From contig CAAFMG010000137.1 in assembly GCA_900763965.1 (NCBI GenBank), positions 1-23,084 of the forward strand: a DNA stretch of 23,084 bases. Reading direction: 5' to 3'. A program made the translations under genes and the position numbers. The DNA comes from an uncultured Oscillospiraceae bacterium. Lineage in GTDB: Bacteria > Bacillota > Clostridia > Oscillospirales > Oscillospiraceae. Positions 1-8,223 of the stretch are shown piece after piece (position 1 is the stretch's first letter; each line of letters begins with the position of its first letter). A model generated the notes under the pieces. That model saw nothing but the letters and a program-made list of their open reading frames with translations, was not told the origin of the DNA and did not search any database.

Positions 1-42
1 CTGCTTGTAAGGCAGATGCTCTCCCAGCTGAGCTATGCTCCC
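1..42 (-). tRNA. tRNA-Val (anticodon TAC), 5' part, cut by window edge
   Basis: Read on the minus strand from position 42, this gives a tRNA 5' half: acceptor strand GGGAGCA, D arm GCTC...GAGC, anticodon stem TCTGC and loop CTTACAA, then GCAG. The anticodon TAC falls exactly at tRNA positions 34-36, so it decodes valine GUA. The variable loop, T arm and 3' acceptor lie beyond position 1, so the 3' end and any following tRNAs cannot be seen. A strong promoter lies about 40 bases upstream. Confidence 0.93.
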
Positions 43-83
43 GAGTGTCTTCTGGAGTGCTGCGCACCTCAGCGACGTAGATG

Positions 84-112
84 ATTATATACTACTTACC
101 CCGAAAAGTCAA
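84..112 (-). promoter_or_regulatory. sigma-A promoter of the tRNA-Val transcript
   Basis: On the minus strand, a -35 box TTGACT (112-107) and a perfect -10 box TATAAT (89-84) are separated by exactly 17 bases. A/T tracts (AAAAAAGTT) lie directly upstream of the -35 and could act as an UP element, as is common for stable-RNA promoters in Firmicutes. The start site would be near 77, leaving a leader of about 35 bases before the tRNA. Confidence 0.85.
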
Positions 113-113
113 G

Positions 114-142
114 AACTTTTTTGTATATTTTTCAAAAAAGTT
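114..142 (-). other. A/T inverted repeat between hslO and the tRNA promoter
   Basis: Two 10-base arms, aacttttttg (114-123) and caaaaaagtt (133-142), are perfect reverse complements around a 9-base A/T loop. It lies about 45 bases after the hslO stop and ends at the tRNA -35 box. It could be a weak terminator for the hslO transcript, an UP element of the tRNA promoter, or both. The stem has only two G/C pairs, so terminator function is uncertain. Confidence 0.35.
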
Positions 143-184
143 TTCAAAGCCTTTTTCAGCGGTTTTCCCACCATTATTTGGAAT

Positions 185-1066
185 TTATCCAAGTTTTTTC
201 AAAATTTCTCCCACATCCTCCGGGGTGAAGCGATACACGGTGTCGCAGAACTGGCAGGACACAGGGAATTCTTTTCCCTCCTGGCGGATCTCCTCCAGTT
301 CCTCTTTTCCCAGGCTGATCAGGGCCTTCTCCACCCGCTGACGGCTGCAATAGCACTTGTAGCTGACCTCCGTGGTCTCCATGAACACCACGCCCAGGGT
401 GCCGCAGACCTGGCCCAGAATATCCTCCGGGGTCATACCAGCCTCCAGCATTTTTGTCACCGCTCCGGCCCGCTGGATGCCTGCTTCCACAGCGTCCACC
501 ACCTCCTCCGGTGCACTGGGCAGCAGCTGCACCAGGTAGCCGCCAGCCACCTTAACGCTCATATCCCGATCCACCAGAACGCCCAGGGCGCAGGCTGTGG
601 GGGTCTGCTCGCTTTGGGCAAAGTAGGCAGTCACATCATCGGCAATCTCGCCGGACACCAGAGGGATGGAGCCCACATAGGGTTCCTTCATTTGCAGGTC
701 CCGGATCACCGTCAGGGTTCCGTCGGTGCCCACGGTGGCACCCACATCCAGCTTGCCGGGGTATTTCTCCACCAGGGGCACTCTGGGCTCGGTGACACAG
801 CCCCGGACATTGCCCTGGGGGTCGGACACCACGGTGATGGTGCCGATGGGGCCGCCGCCCCGGATCTGGAGGGTCATAGAGCCGTCCTCCACCTTCTGCA
901 TATTGCCCATCATGGATGCTGCCGTCAGAGCCCGTCCAAAGGCCGCTGTGGCGTTGGGTGTGGTTCCATGGATCTGGGCGCCTCTGGCAACAATGTCCGT
1001 AGAGCGGATCGCCACGACCTTCACAAAGCCGTCCATGGTCATTCCACGCACGAGATAGTCTTTCAT
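185..1066 (-). CDS. hslO: Hsp33 redox-regulated chaperonin (HslO)
   Basis: Hsp33 is a cytoplasmic holdase switched on by oxidation of four zinc-binding cysteines; it protects unfolding proteins during oxidative and heat stress. The protein (293 aa from the chosen start) has the usual family length, the N-terminal Hsp33 fold (opening MKDYLVRGMTMDG) and the C-terminal redox switch: a CYC pair (residues 238 and 240) and CQFC (271 and 274). All four switch cysteines are present, so it should be redox-active. An ATG two codons upstream (1072) is open, but the ATG at 1066 overlaps the methyltransferase stop as ATGA and has AAGGGA at a good distance, so I chose it. The two genes are therefore translationally coupled. 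No clear terminator follows; the tRNA-Val promoter starts about 70 bases downstream. Confidence 0.95.
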   Translation of the reverse strand: MKDYLVRGMTMDGFVKVVAIRSTDIVARGAQIHGTTPNATAAFGRALTAASMMGNMQKVEDGSMTLQIRGGGPIGTITVVSDPQGNVRGCVTEPRVPLVEKYPGKLDVGATVGTDGTLTVIRDLQMKEPYVGSIPLVSGEIADDVTAYFAQSEQTPTACALGVLVDRDMSVKVAGGYLVQLLPSAPEEVVDAVEAGIQRAGAVTKMLEAGMTPEDILGQVCGTLGVVFMETTEVSYKCYCSRQRVEKALISLGKEELEEIRQEGKEFPVSCQFCDTVYRFTPEDVGEILKKLG

Positions 1067-1812
1067 TTCCACATTCCCTTTCTTGCACTGAAATAGATCC
1101 TCTGCTCCCCTTCTCCGGGGGCTTCCATGGTGCGGTCTCCGTAAACCCGGATCCGGGTAAAGCCCGCCGCCTTCAGATAGTCCGTAAGCTGTGCCTGAGA
1201 GTAGGCGTACTCCCGGTGCTCCTCAAAGGAACGCTCCCAGACCTTCCCCCGGCGCTGGAACAGATCCATGCCGTAGGAGCAGATATTGGTTTGTTCGTCA
1301 AATTCTCCCCGCCAGACGCAGTACACATCATCGTCCTCGTCCAGAAACACCTGGCCGTCCATGGCCCGGAGCTTTTCCGGGGTATTCACATCAAAAATAA
1401 AGATGCCGCCGGGATTTAACGCCCGATAGGCCCGGGCAATGGCCTGGGCGCAGTCATGGGGGTTCGTAATGTAATCCAGGCTGTCCAGGGCGCACACCGC
1501 CAGATCCACTCCCCGCGGCAGCCGCAGGTGCTCCAGCCGCTGGCAGACAAACCGGGGCGGATTTTCCAGGTCGGCGCACTTGTCCCAGGCAACGGTGAGC
1601 ATTTCCTCGCTCATATCCACCCCGGTGACTTGCAGGCCCTGCCGGGCCAGGATCCGGGATACGGAACCCGTGCCGCAGGCCAGATCTGCCGCCGTCCGGG
1701 GGTGCAGTCCCTCCCGGGCCAGGATGGTATTGTAGAATTCTACGGTGGCTTCATAGTCCACATCGTTGGTCAGGCGGTCATAGCTGGCCGCCAGGTTTTC
1801 ATAGGCTCCCAT
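1063..1812 (-). CDS. class I SAM-dependent methyltransferase, substrate unknown
   Basis: A 249-aa soluble protein with a Rossmann-type methyltransferase fold. SAM-binding motif I reads AADLACGTGSVS at about residues 41-52, followed by the acidic ribose-binding position in VTGVDMS and the motif IV-like segment VDLAVCALDSLDYI. The second half (GGIFIFDVNTP and the C-terminal YFSARK strand) fits the Methyltransf_25/UbiE-like group common in Firmicutes, often of unknown substrate. The start ATG has GGAGGAG five bases upstream. The stop overlaps hslO by four bases (ATGA), suggesting one transcript; in other Firmicutes such genes sit near unrelated housekeeping genes, so context gives little about the substrate. 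Confidence 0.85.
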   Translation of the reverse strand: MGAYENLAASYDRLTNDVDYEATVEFYNTILAREGLHPRTAADLACGTGSVSRILARQGLQVTGVDMSEEMLTVAWDKCADLENPPRFVCQRLEHLRLPRGVDLAVCALDSLDYITNPHDCAQAIARAYRALNPGGIFIFDVNTPEKLRAMDGQVFLDEDDDVYCVWRGEFDEQTNICSYGMDLFQRRGKVWERSFEEHREYAYSQAQLTDYLKAAGFTRIRVYGDRTMEAPGEGEQRIYFSARKGMWK

Positions 1813-1878
1813 GATTCTCCTCCATCATCCCCGAAACGACCGGGGGTGCATACCGTTTTTCTCCTCTGAACCGAAGCA

Positions 1879-1903
1879 ACCCGGCCCAGAAAGTGGGCCG
1901 GGT
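1879..1903 (-). other. strong GC hairpin between ftsZ and the methyltransferase
   Basis: A perfect 10-bp stem (1879-1888 with 1894-1903, arms acccggccca and tgggccgggt) closes a 5-base loop. No run of T follows on either strand, so it is not a standard intrinsic terminator. On the minus strand it lies about 140 bases after the ftsZ stop and about 65 bases before the methyltransferase start. It may mark the end of the ftsZ transcript or act as a leader structure for the methyltransferase-hslO unit. The rest of 1813-2042 holds no recognisable gene, only a 24-codon open frame discussed in the findings. Confidence 0.5.
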
Positions 1904-2042
1904 GCGAAACCGTTTGACTGAGGGCAGCACCGAATCATTCGGCATAGGACAGCAAGTAGAAATTTTGTTCCTCGATATCGTTTAGAATACTTTTGGGCAA
2001 AGAATCCATTGCTGTCCGCAGATGCTTTTGTGCGGTGGTGCC

Positions 2043-3176
<1,134 letters not shown>

Positions 3177-3252
3177 ATCGTTCTTCCTCCTATGTATCTG
3201 TTCACGGTCGCGGCTGTTCCGCTGCCGTCCTGATTTTCTACTCATAGTCTTT

Positions 3253-3281
3253 ATTCTATCCTCAAATTCGTAATTGGTCAA
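3253..3281 (-). promoter_or_regulatory. sigma-A promoter for ftsZ
   Basis: On the minus strand, TTGACC (3281-3276) and TAGAAT (3258-3253) are spaced by 17 bases. The start site would be near 3246, giving an untranslated leader of about 70 bases before the ftsZ ATG at 3176. The surrounding 3282-3327 stretch after ftsQ is A/T-rich without a clear terminator, so ftsZ may receive read-through from the upstream dcw genes as well as its own transcript. Confidence 0.75.
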
Positions 3282-3327
3282 TAGAAAATGTGGGCAATCT
3301 GCAAATTATTTACATTATTCTTATAAA

Positions 3328-4890
3328 TTAACCAAAAGGTGTGTAGCCGACCTGGTCCGGCCATGTGCGAAAACTGATATCGAGAATACCGGACTGGTAC
3401 TCGCTCAGATCCAAAATGGCATCGTTCATGCAGGCAATCTTATACTCCATGTTGGCGGTATCTCCCAGCATCACCTCATACCGGGAGCCGTACCACAATG
3501 TCACATCCTCCAAAGAGGACACATCCACGCTGGCGGCCTGACCGACGATATCGTTGGCCTCCAATGCCTTGAGGATTTGCAGAGCCGAGCTCAGCCGCTG
3601 AGCACCGGTCACTGCCTGGGGAACGGCTTCTCCGGATTCCAGCGTCTCCTGGGGAACATCGTTGGCAGCGACGGCATCGTTGCCCTCTATGGGGCTGTCC
3701 AGCTTGACACCCAGCACCTTGGTGTGGCTGGAAGCTGCATTGGCGGTGGTCTGCTCCACCACCCGGCCGTCGGAGTTTATGAGCCACCAGTCCCCTTGTG
3801 TGGACTCCACAGCGTAGGAAACCGCCATTTCTTCTATGTAAATAATAACCGTATCCGGCAATTTTATACCGATCCGAACATCATTCACATAGGGCAGTGA
3901 GGCATGGATCTTGGCGATGGCTCTGGTCTTACTGAAGGTCAGAAGGCCGTCACCTTCGGAAATGCCGCTGGCTTCCCGAACCGTCCAGGCACTGTAGGTC
4001 TCCACACCGGAGATCATAATGGTTTTCACCTTAAAGAACACGGACATACCCAGAACCAGAGCCGCCACCACGGCAGTCACCGTCAGCAGCTGGATCAGCA
4101 GGCGATCCCGGTTAAAGGCTGTTGGCTGGGTATAGATCACCGCAGGGGTGTCGTTGCGCTGATCCCGCTGCCGCTTCTTTTCTGCCCGCTCCGTGCGCTC
4201 CAACCGGCGGCGCTGGGCCATCTGGGCGGCATCCTCGCCGCTTCTTTTTTCCTTCTTTCCGCCCCGAATGCCGGAAATAAAATCCTGCAAAGCATTGCGC
4301 TTCTGCTGGGGACGTCTGGCAGGAGCCTTCGACTGCATCTGGCGGCGAAGGGCCTGGGTCTGCTGTTCATCGAGCTGGGGTGCGCTTTTCCGGGGGCCTG
4401 TCCCTCTGGGCACGGAGATGGGAACCTCCCCCTGCCGCTGGGCCGGACGGGATACCGGAGACTCTCTCCTGGCTGCTCCATCCTGGGCAGGACGCTTCCG
4501 GGGCCGCTCTGTCTGGGTGTTTTCCTCTGATCGGGCAGGCCGCTGCTGGGCATCTTCCGCCCGGCGGGTGCGCTGGGCCTGCTGGGCATCTTCTGCCCGG
4601 CGGGGGCGCTGTCTTTGCTGGGCTTCCTCTGCCTGACGGGGCCGTTCCCGCTGCCGGGTTTCCTCCTGGCGGCTTCTGCGCTCCGGCTGGCGGGACTCCT
4701 CAGAAGTGCGGGCGCCTGCCTGCTTCCGGGGATCCTGCTCCTGCGCCGTCTGTTCCTGGCGGCGCTGACGGCGCCGGTCGGCATCTGCCGGTCTTTGTCT
4801 GCGGGTCTGCCCACCCTCCGGGCGTTGACGGCGCTGCTGGGCAGCTTCCGGCTGACGGGCGGATTCCCGATTCTTTTCTTTTGTATCCAT
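3328..4890 (-). CDS. ftsQ: division protein FtsQ/DivIB with very long charged cytoplasmic tail
   Basis: FtsQ/DivIB is a bitopic divisome protein bridging early and late components with FtsL and FtsB/DivIC. The architecture is clear: residues 1-263 are hydrophilic and rich in Arg, Gln, Glu and Pro; one membrane segment spans about 264-286; a POTRA domain covers about 287-356 (from KVKTIMISGVETYS to DTVIIYIEE); the extracellular beta domain follows to 520 (WWLINSDGRVVE, GVKLDSP). FtsQ proteins are usually 250-300 aa, so the excess is almost all in the cytoplasmic tail, which carries a 12-residue tandem repeat. The start has AGGAGG seven bases upstream, 24 bases after the murG stop. Assignment rests on the TM-POTRA arrangement and its place between murG and ftsZ; sequence identity within this family is low. 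Confidence 0.9.
   Translation of the reverse strand: MDTKEKNRESARQPEAAQQRRQRPEGGQTRRQRPADADRRRQRRQEQTAQEQDPRKQAGARTSEESRQPERRSRQEETRQRERPRQAEEAQQRQRPRRAEDAQQAQRTRRAEDAQQRPARSEENTQTERPRKRPAQDGAARRESPVSRPAQRQGEVPISVPRGTGPRKSAPQLDEQQTQALRRQMQSKAPARRPQQKRNALQDFISGIRGGKKEKRSGEDAAQMAQRRRLERTERAEKKRQRDQRNDTPAVIYTQPTAFNRDRLLIQLLTVTAVVAALVLGMSVFFKVKTIMISGVETYSAWTVREASGISEGDGLLTFSKTRAIAKIHASLPYVNDVRIGIKLPDTVIIYIEEMAVSYAVESTQGDWWLINSDGRVVEQTTANAASSHTKVLGVKLDSPIEGNDAVAANDVPQETLESGEAVPQAVTGAQRLSSALQILKALEANDIVGQAASVDVSSLEDVTLWYGSRYEVMLGDTANMEYKIACMNDAILDLSEYQSGILDISFRTWPDQVGYTPFG
4537..4644 (-). repeat. three tandem 36-bp (12-residue) repeats inside ftsQ
   Basis: FtsQ residues 83-118 consist of three consecutive 12-mers: RPRQAEEAQQRQ, RPRRAEDAQQAQ and RTRRAEDAQQRP. 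They are in frame and similar at DNA level too. Weaker RQRP-type units flank them on both sides, so the whole tail probably grew by local duplication of Arg/Gln/Glu units. Confidence 0.8.
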
Positions 4891-4914
4891 GTGTGTTCCT
4901 CCTGATTGGGGGAG

Positions 4915-6039
4915 TTACGGCTTCTTCGCCAGTTCCTCCACGATGCCGCAGATCCGCTGGGTGCAGTCCAAACGCACCATCTGATGCAGGCATCGGCTCA
5001 TTTCCTTCCGGCGATCGGCATCTGCCAGCAGTTCGGTGACAATGCCGTAGATTTTTTCCGGGGTGCAGTCCTTTTCCAGCACCACCACCGCACCGCCGCC
5101 GGATTCCAGCACCCGGGCATTTTTCTCCTGGTGATTGTTGGTAACGTTGGGAGACGGGATGAGAATGCAGGGGGTGCCTGCTGCGGCGATCTCATTGCAG
5201 GTGGCGCTTCCGGCCCGGCCGATGATCAGATCCGCTGCCGCCAGAACGGTGGGCATATTATAGATGTACTCCCGGATGTCGATGGCAGGGCAATTCTCGT
5301 AGTCCACGCCGTTGTCCTTCACCCGCTGGGGCATCCAGGTCTTGCCGAAGCTGCCGGTGGCGTGGATGTGACGGAAGGGGAAACCGTCCCGCTGCTCCAA
5401 AGGCATCATGTCGGCGATGGTCTCATTCATCACCTTGGCACCCTGGCTGCCGAAGGCGGACACCACCACAAAGCCGTCAAGGCCCAGCTCCTTCCGGGCC
5501 TGCTCCCGGGTGGTGTAGATAAACGCGTCCCGGACGGGCATACCCACCACTTCCACCTTTTCCGGGTGCTTATACTGCTGAACGCTTTCTTCAAAGGCCA
5601 CCAGCACCCGGTCAGCCTTGTTGGCCGCCAGCTTGGTGGTCACACCGGGGACGGCGTTGGCCTCGTGGACACAGGTGGGGATTCCCAGAGACTGGGCGGC
5701 GTGCAGCGCCGGGAAGCTGGCATAGCCGCCGGTGCCGATGACCACATCAGGCCGGAACTCCCGATAGATCTCCTTACAGGCCTTCACCGCCTCCTGGACG
5801 CAGTGCATGGCGTGGAGGTTCTGCTTGATGCCTGCCAGGTTCAGCTTCCGGCTCAGTCCGGAGCCGGGGAGGCATTTCAGCTGGAAGCCCGCCTGGGGCA
5901 CCAGCTTTTCCTCCATGTGCCCGGTGGCACCGATAAACAGAATCTTGCAGTCGGGATGTCGCTCCCGCATTTTATTGGCAACTGCGATGGCCGGGTTGAT
6001 GTGTCCGGCAGTTCCTCCGCAGGTAAAAATCAAATTCAT
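4915..6039 (-). CDS. murG: MurG, UDP-GlcNAc:lipid I N-acetylglucosaminyltransferase
   Basis: MurG adds GlcNAc to lipid I on the inner membrane face, making lipid II. The 374-aa length fits a GT28/GT-B enzyme. Visible motifs are the N-terminal glycine-rich loop GGTAGHINP (8-16), GTGGYAS (102-108), HEANAVPG (125-132; usually HEQNAVPG), FGSQGA (196-201; usually GGSQGA), the donor-site RAGSATCNE with E283, and NNHQEKNA (301-308). The start lies three bases after the ftsW stop with CAGGAGG upstream, so translation is closely linked to ftsW. The two motif substitutions are unusual, but the rest of the binding sites are intact. Confidence 0.97.
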   Translation of the reverse strand: MNLIFTCGGTAGHINPAIAVANKMRERHPDCKILFIGATGHMEEKLVPQAGFQLKCLPGSGLSRKLNLAGIKQNLHAMHCVQEAVKACKEIYREFRPDVVIGTGGYASFPALHAAQSLGIPTCVHEANAVPGVTTKLAANKADRVLVAFEESVQQYKHPEKVEVVGMPVRDAFIYTTREQARKELGLDGFVVVSAFGSQGAKVMNETIADMMPLEQRDGFPFRHIHATGSFGKTWMPQRVKDNGVDYENCPAIDIREYIYNMPTVLAAADLIIGRAGSATCNEIAAAGTPCILIPSPNVTNNHQEKNARVLESGGGAVVVLEKDCTPEKIYGIVTELLADADRRKEMSRCLHQMVRLDCTQRICGIVEELAKKP

Positions 6040-6042
6040 AGG

Positions 6043-7203
6043 TCATTCCTCCTGTTTTTTCTTTCTGTTTCGCTGCCGGGAGATGCTGAGCACAATGCCC
6101 ATCTCCCCCAGGTTGACCGCCAACGCCGTACCGCCGTAGGAAAAGAAGGGCAGGGCGATGCCGGTGGAGGGCAGCAGGTTGGTCACTACCCCCAGATTCA
6201 AAAGGGTCTGAACAGCGATCAGGGTCACAAGCCCCGCCGCCAGCACCGTGGAAAACCGGTCGGCAGCCCGCAGGGCGATCCAATAACCTCTGAGGATGAG
6301 CATGGCAAAGAGAACCATGATCCCCACGGCCCCCACCAAGCCCAGCTCCTCACAGACAATGGCAAAGATATAGTCGTTATACTGAAATGGCAGATACAGA
6401 TACTTCTGCCGGGACTTGCCCCAGCCAAGGCCGAACAGGCCCCCGGAGCCAATGGCGTACAGGGATTGCAGGATCTGATAGCCCGTGTTGCCGGGATCCA
6501 GCTCCGGGTGGAGCCATGCGCTCACCCGATCCCCTGCATAGCCCATAACGGAAATGTAGACGATTACAAACACCACAGCCGTCCCAGCCCCGGCCAGCAG
6601 CCATGGGATCCGGGTTCCGGCAACGAACATCATCACCACCGCCACCATGCCCATAAGCAAAATGGCAGACAGGTGCTTTTCCAGAGCCAGAGGCACCAGG
6701 ATTCCCATCAGCGCCCCGGCAAAGCCCAGGACACCGTAGCGGAAGATCTTCGCATCCGGCCCGAAATGCCGGGTCAGCCGGGCAAACAGCAGGATCTGGG
6801 CAAATTTCGCCACCTCAGAAGGCTGAAACTGAATGCCTGCCAGCTGGATCCAGCGTTTTGCCCCATTGACCTCCTGGCCGATGACCAGGACGGACAGCAG
6901 CAGGGCTATGCTGACACCGTACAGCGGCCAGGCAAACCGATACCAGGCTCCTGCCGGAATCCGGCTGAAAACCCACAGCGCCATAAGCCCAATCCCGGCG
7001 CACAGGGCCTGCTTGCGCAGATAGCGGCCGGAATCGGTATAGCGGGTATCGTATTCGCTCTGGGCGTAGCTTGCCGACCAGAGCATGATCAGCCCCACGG
7101 TCATCAGCAGCAAAAGCAGAAACAAAAAGGGATAGTCAACCGTTTCCCCCGCCCGATGGGTCAGGCGGCGGTCCTCTTTGGCAGGGATCTTTTCCCGTGC
7201 CAT
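6043..7203 (-). CDS. ftsW: FtsW/SpoVE SEDS-family lipid II polymerase
   Basis: SEDS proteins are polytopic glycosyltransferases that polymerise lipid II together with a class B PBP, here probably the SpoVD-like PBP of the same cluster. The 386-aa protein begins with a short basic cytoplasmic end, then about ten hydrophobic segments. SEDS hallmarks are present: GAKRWIQL...FQPSEVAK (114-133), the YNDYIFAIVCEELGLVG segment whose D277 matches the catalytic aspartate of the family, and the C-terminal PSTGIALPFFSYGGT. Only one SEDS gene is in the window, so whether it serves vegetative division, spore cortex, or both is not decided. AAGGAG lies just upstream of the ATG, 22 bases after mraY. Confidence 0.95.
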   Translation of the reverse strand: MAREKIPAKEDRRLTHRAGETVDYPFLFLLLLLMTVGLIMLWSASYAQSEYDTRYTDSGRYLRKQALCAGIGLMALWVFSRIPAGAWYRFAWPLYGVSIALLLSVLVIGQEVNGAKRWIQLAGIQFQPSEVAKFAQILLFARLTRHFGPDAKIFRYGVLGFAGALMGILVPLALEKHLSAILLMGMVAVVMMFVAGTRIPWLLAGAGTAVVFVIVYISVMGYAGDRVSAWLHPELDPGNTGYQILQSLYAIGSGGLFGLGWGKSRQKYLYLPFQYNDYIFAIVCEELGLVGAVGIMVLFAMLILRGYWIALRAADRFSTVLAAGLVTLIAVQTLLNLGVVTNLLPSTGIALPFFSYGGTALAVNLGEMGIVLSISRQRNRKKKQEE

Positions 7204-7225
7204 AGGGCTCCTTTCCCGAAAATGG

Positions 7226-8203
7226 TTATGCGAACAGGCCGGAAATACCGAACCAGGCCAGCAGACACAGCAGTGCGGTCACACCGGCAAAGCTCAGGCA
7301 GATTCGCTCTTCCTTCCAGCCGGACATTTCAAAGTGGTGGTGGATGGGGGCCATTTTGAACAGGCGCTTGCCGTGGGTGGCCTTAAAATAAGTGACCTGC
7401 AGGATCACGGACAGGGTCTCCACAATGTACACAAAGCCCACCAGGATCAGAATCAGGGGCATTTCCAGGGCAAAGGCCAGAGCGCAGACCGCACCGCCCA
7501 AAAACAGGCTGCCGGTATCGCCCATGAACACCTTGGCCGGATGCCAGTTGTACACCAGATAGGCAGCCAGACCGCCCACCAGGCTGGCAGGGAACACTGC
7601 CAGGTCGTACTTCCCCAGTGCCATGGCCGCTGCCGTGAAGAACACCATCACCGGCAGGGTCACACTGGCGCACAGGCCGTCCACGCCGTCGGTCAGGTTC
7701 ACTGCGTTGACGCAGCCCACCATGACAAACATGGAGAAGAACACATACACCATCGGATGCAGAGAAAAGCTCAGATCCGCAAAGGGGATGTACAGTTCGG
7801 TACGCATACTGCCGGTGCGGAACATGACATACAGGAACAGTGCGGAAACCGCCATTTGCAGCATGGCTTTTTGCAGGGAGGTCAGTCCCAGGTTCCGCTT
7901 GTATTTTGCCTTGGTAAAATCATCCAGAAAGCCGATGAGGCCAAAGCACAGTGCCAGGATCAGCACAAAAAACACGCTGTAGTCTTCCATCCGGAAGCTG
8001 TTGGCCAGCAGAATGATCACAGAGCTGAAAATGAACATCAGTCCGCCCATCATGGGGGTGCCGGCCTTGCTGTTGTGCCAGGTGGGGCCCACCTCCCGGA
8101 TGGACTGGCCTGCCTTCAGCGCCCGCAGGACCGGCAGCAGAAACCAGCCGATGACCCCGGTCAGGGCACAGGAACAGACAACCATCAGTAAAACGCTTAG
8201 CAT
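7226..8203 (-). CDS. mraY: MraY, phospho-MurNAc-pentapeptide transferase
   Basis: MraY transfers phospho-MurNAc-pentapeptide to undecaprenyl phosphate, forming lipid I in the membrane. The 325-aa protein has about ten membrane segments and all signature loops: FLDDFTK with the paired aspartates D94/D95, NAVNLTDGVDGL (166-177), FMGDTGSLFLGG with D229, and APIHHHFE (285-292), the HHH motif specific to MraY rather than WecA-type enzymes. A CGGAGG site precedes the ATG by nine bases. It directly follows murF; in many bacteria murD comes between mraY and ftsW, but here ftsW follows at once. Confidence 0.98.
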   Translation of the reverse strand: MLSVLLMVVCSCALTGVIGWFLLPVLRALKAGQSIREVGPTWHNSKAGTPMMGGLMFIFSSVIILLANSFRMEDYSVFFVLILALCFGLIGFLDDFTKAKYKRNLGLTSLQKAMLQMAVSALFLYVMFRTGSMRTELYIPFADLSFSLHPMVYVFFSMFVMVGCVNAVNLTDGVDGLCASVTLPVMVFFTAAAMALGKYDLAVFPASLVGGLAAYLVYNWHPAKVFMGDTGSLFLGGAVCALAFALEMPLILILVGFVYIVETLSVILQVTYFKATHGKRLFKMAPIHHHFEMSGWKEERICLSFAGVTALLCLLAWFGISGLFA

Positions 8204-8223
8204 AGGAAAAATCCTCCGTTAAT

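Noticed and set aside
3177..3281. N-terminal extension of FtsZ to an ATG at 3281
   Set aside because: That ATG overlaps the -35 box of the ftsZ promoter, the predicted transcript starts about 35 bases downstream of it, and the internal ATG has a strong ribosome binding site.
4537..4644. CRISPR-like repeat array
   Set aside because: The 36-bp repeats are tandem without spacers and in frame within ftsQ.
4906..7359. Open frame of 817 codons on the plus strand opposite ftsQ, murG and ftsW
   Set aside because: It is antisense to three well-recognised genes, its product is His/Gln/Gly-rich without any domain, and such frames arise from the codon bias of GC-rich genes.
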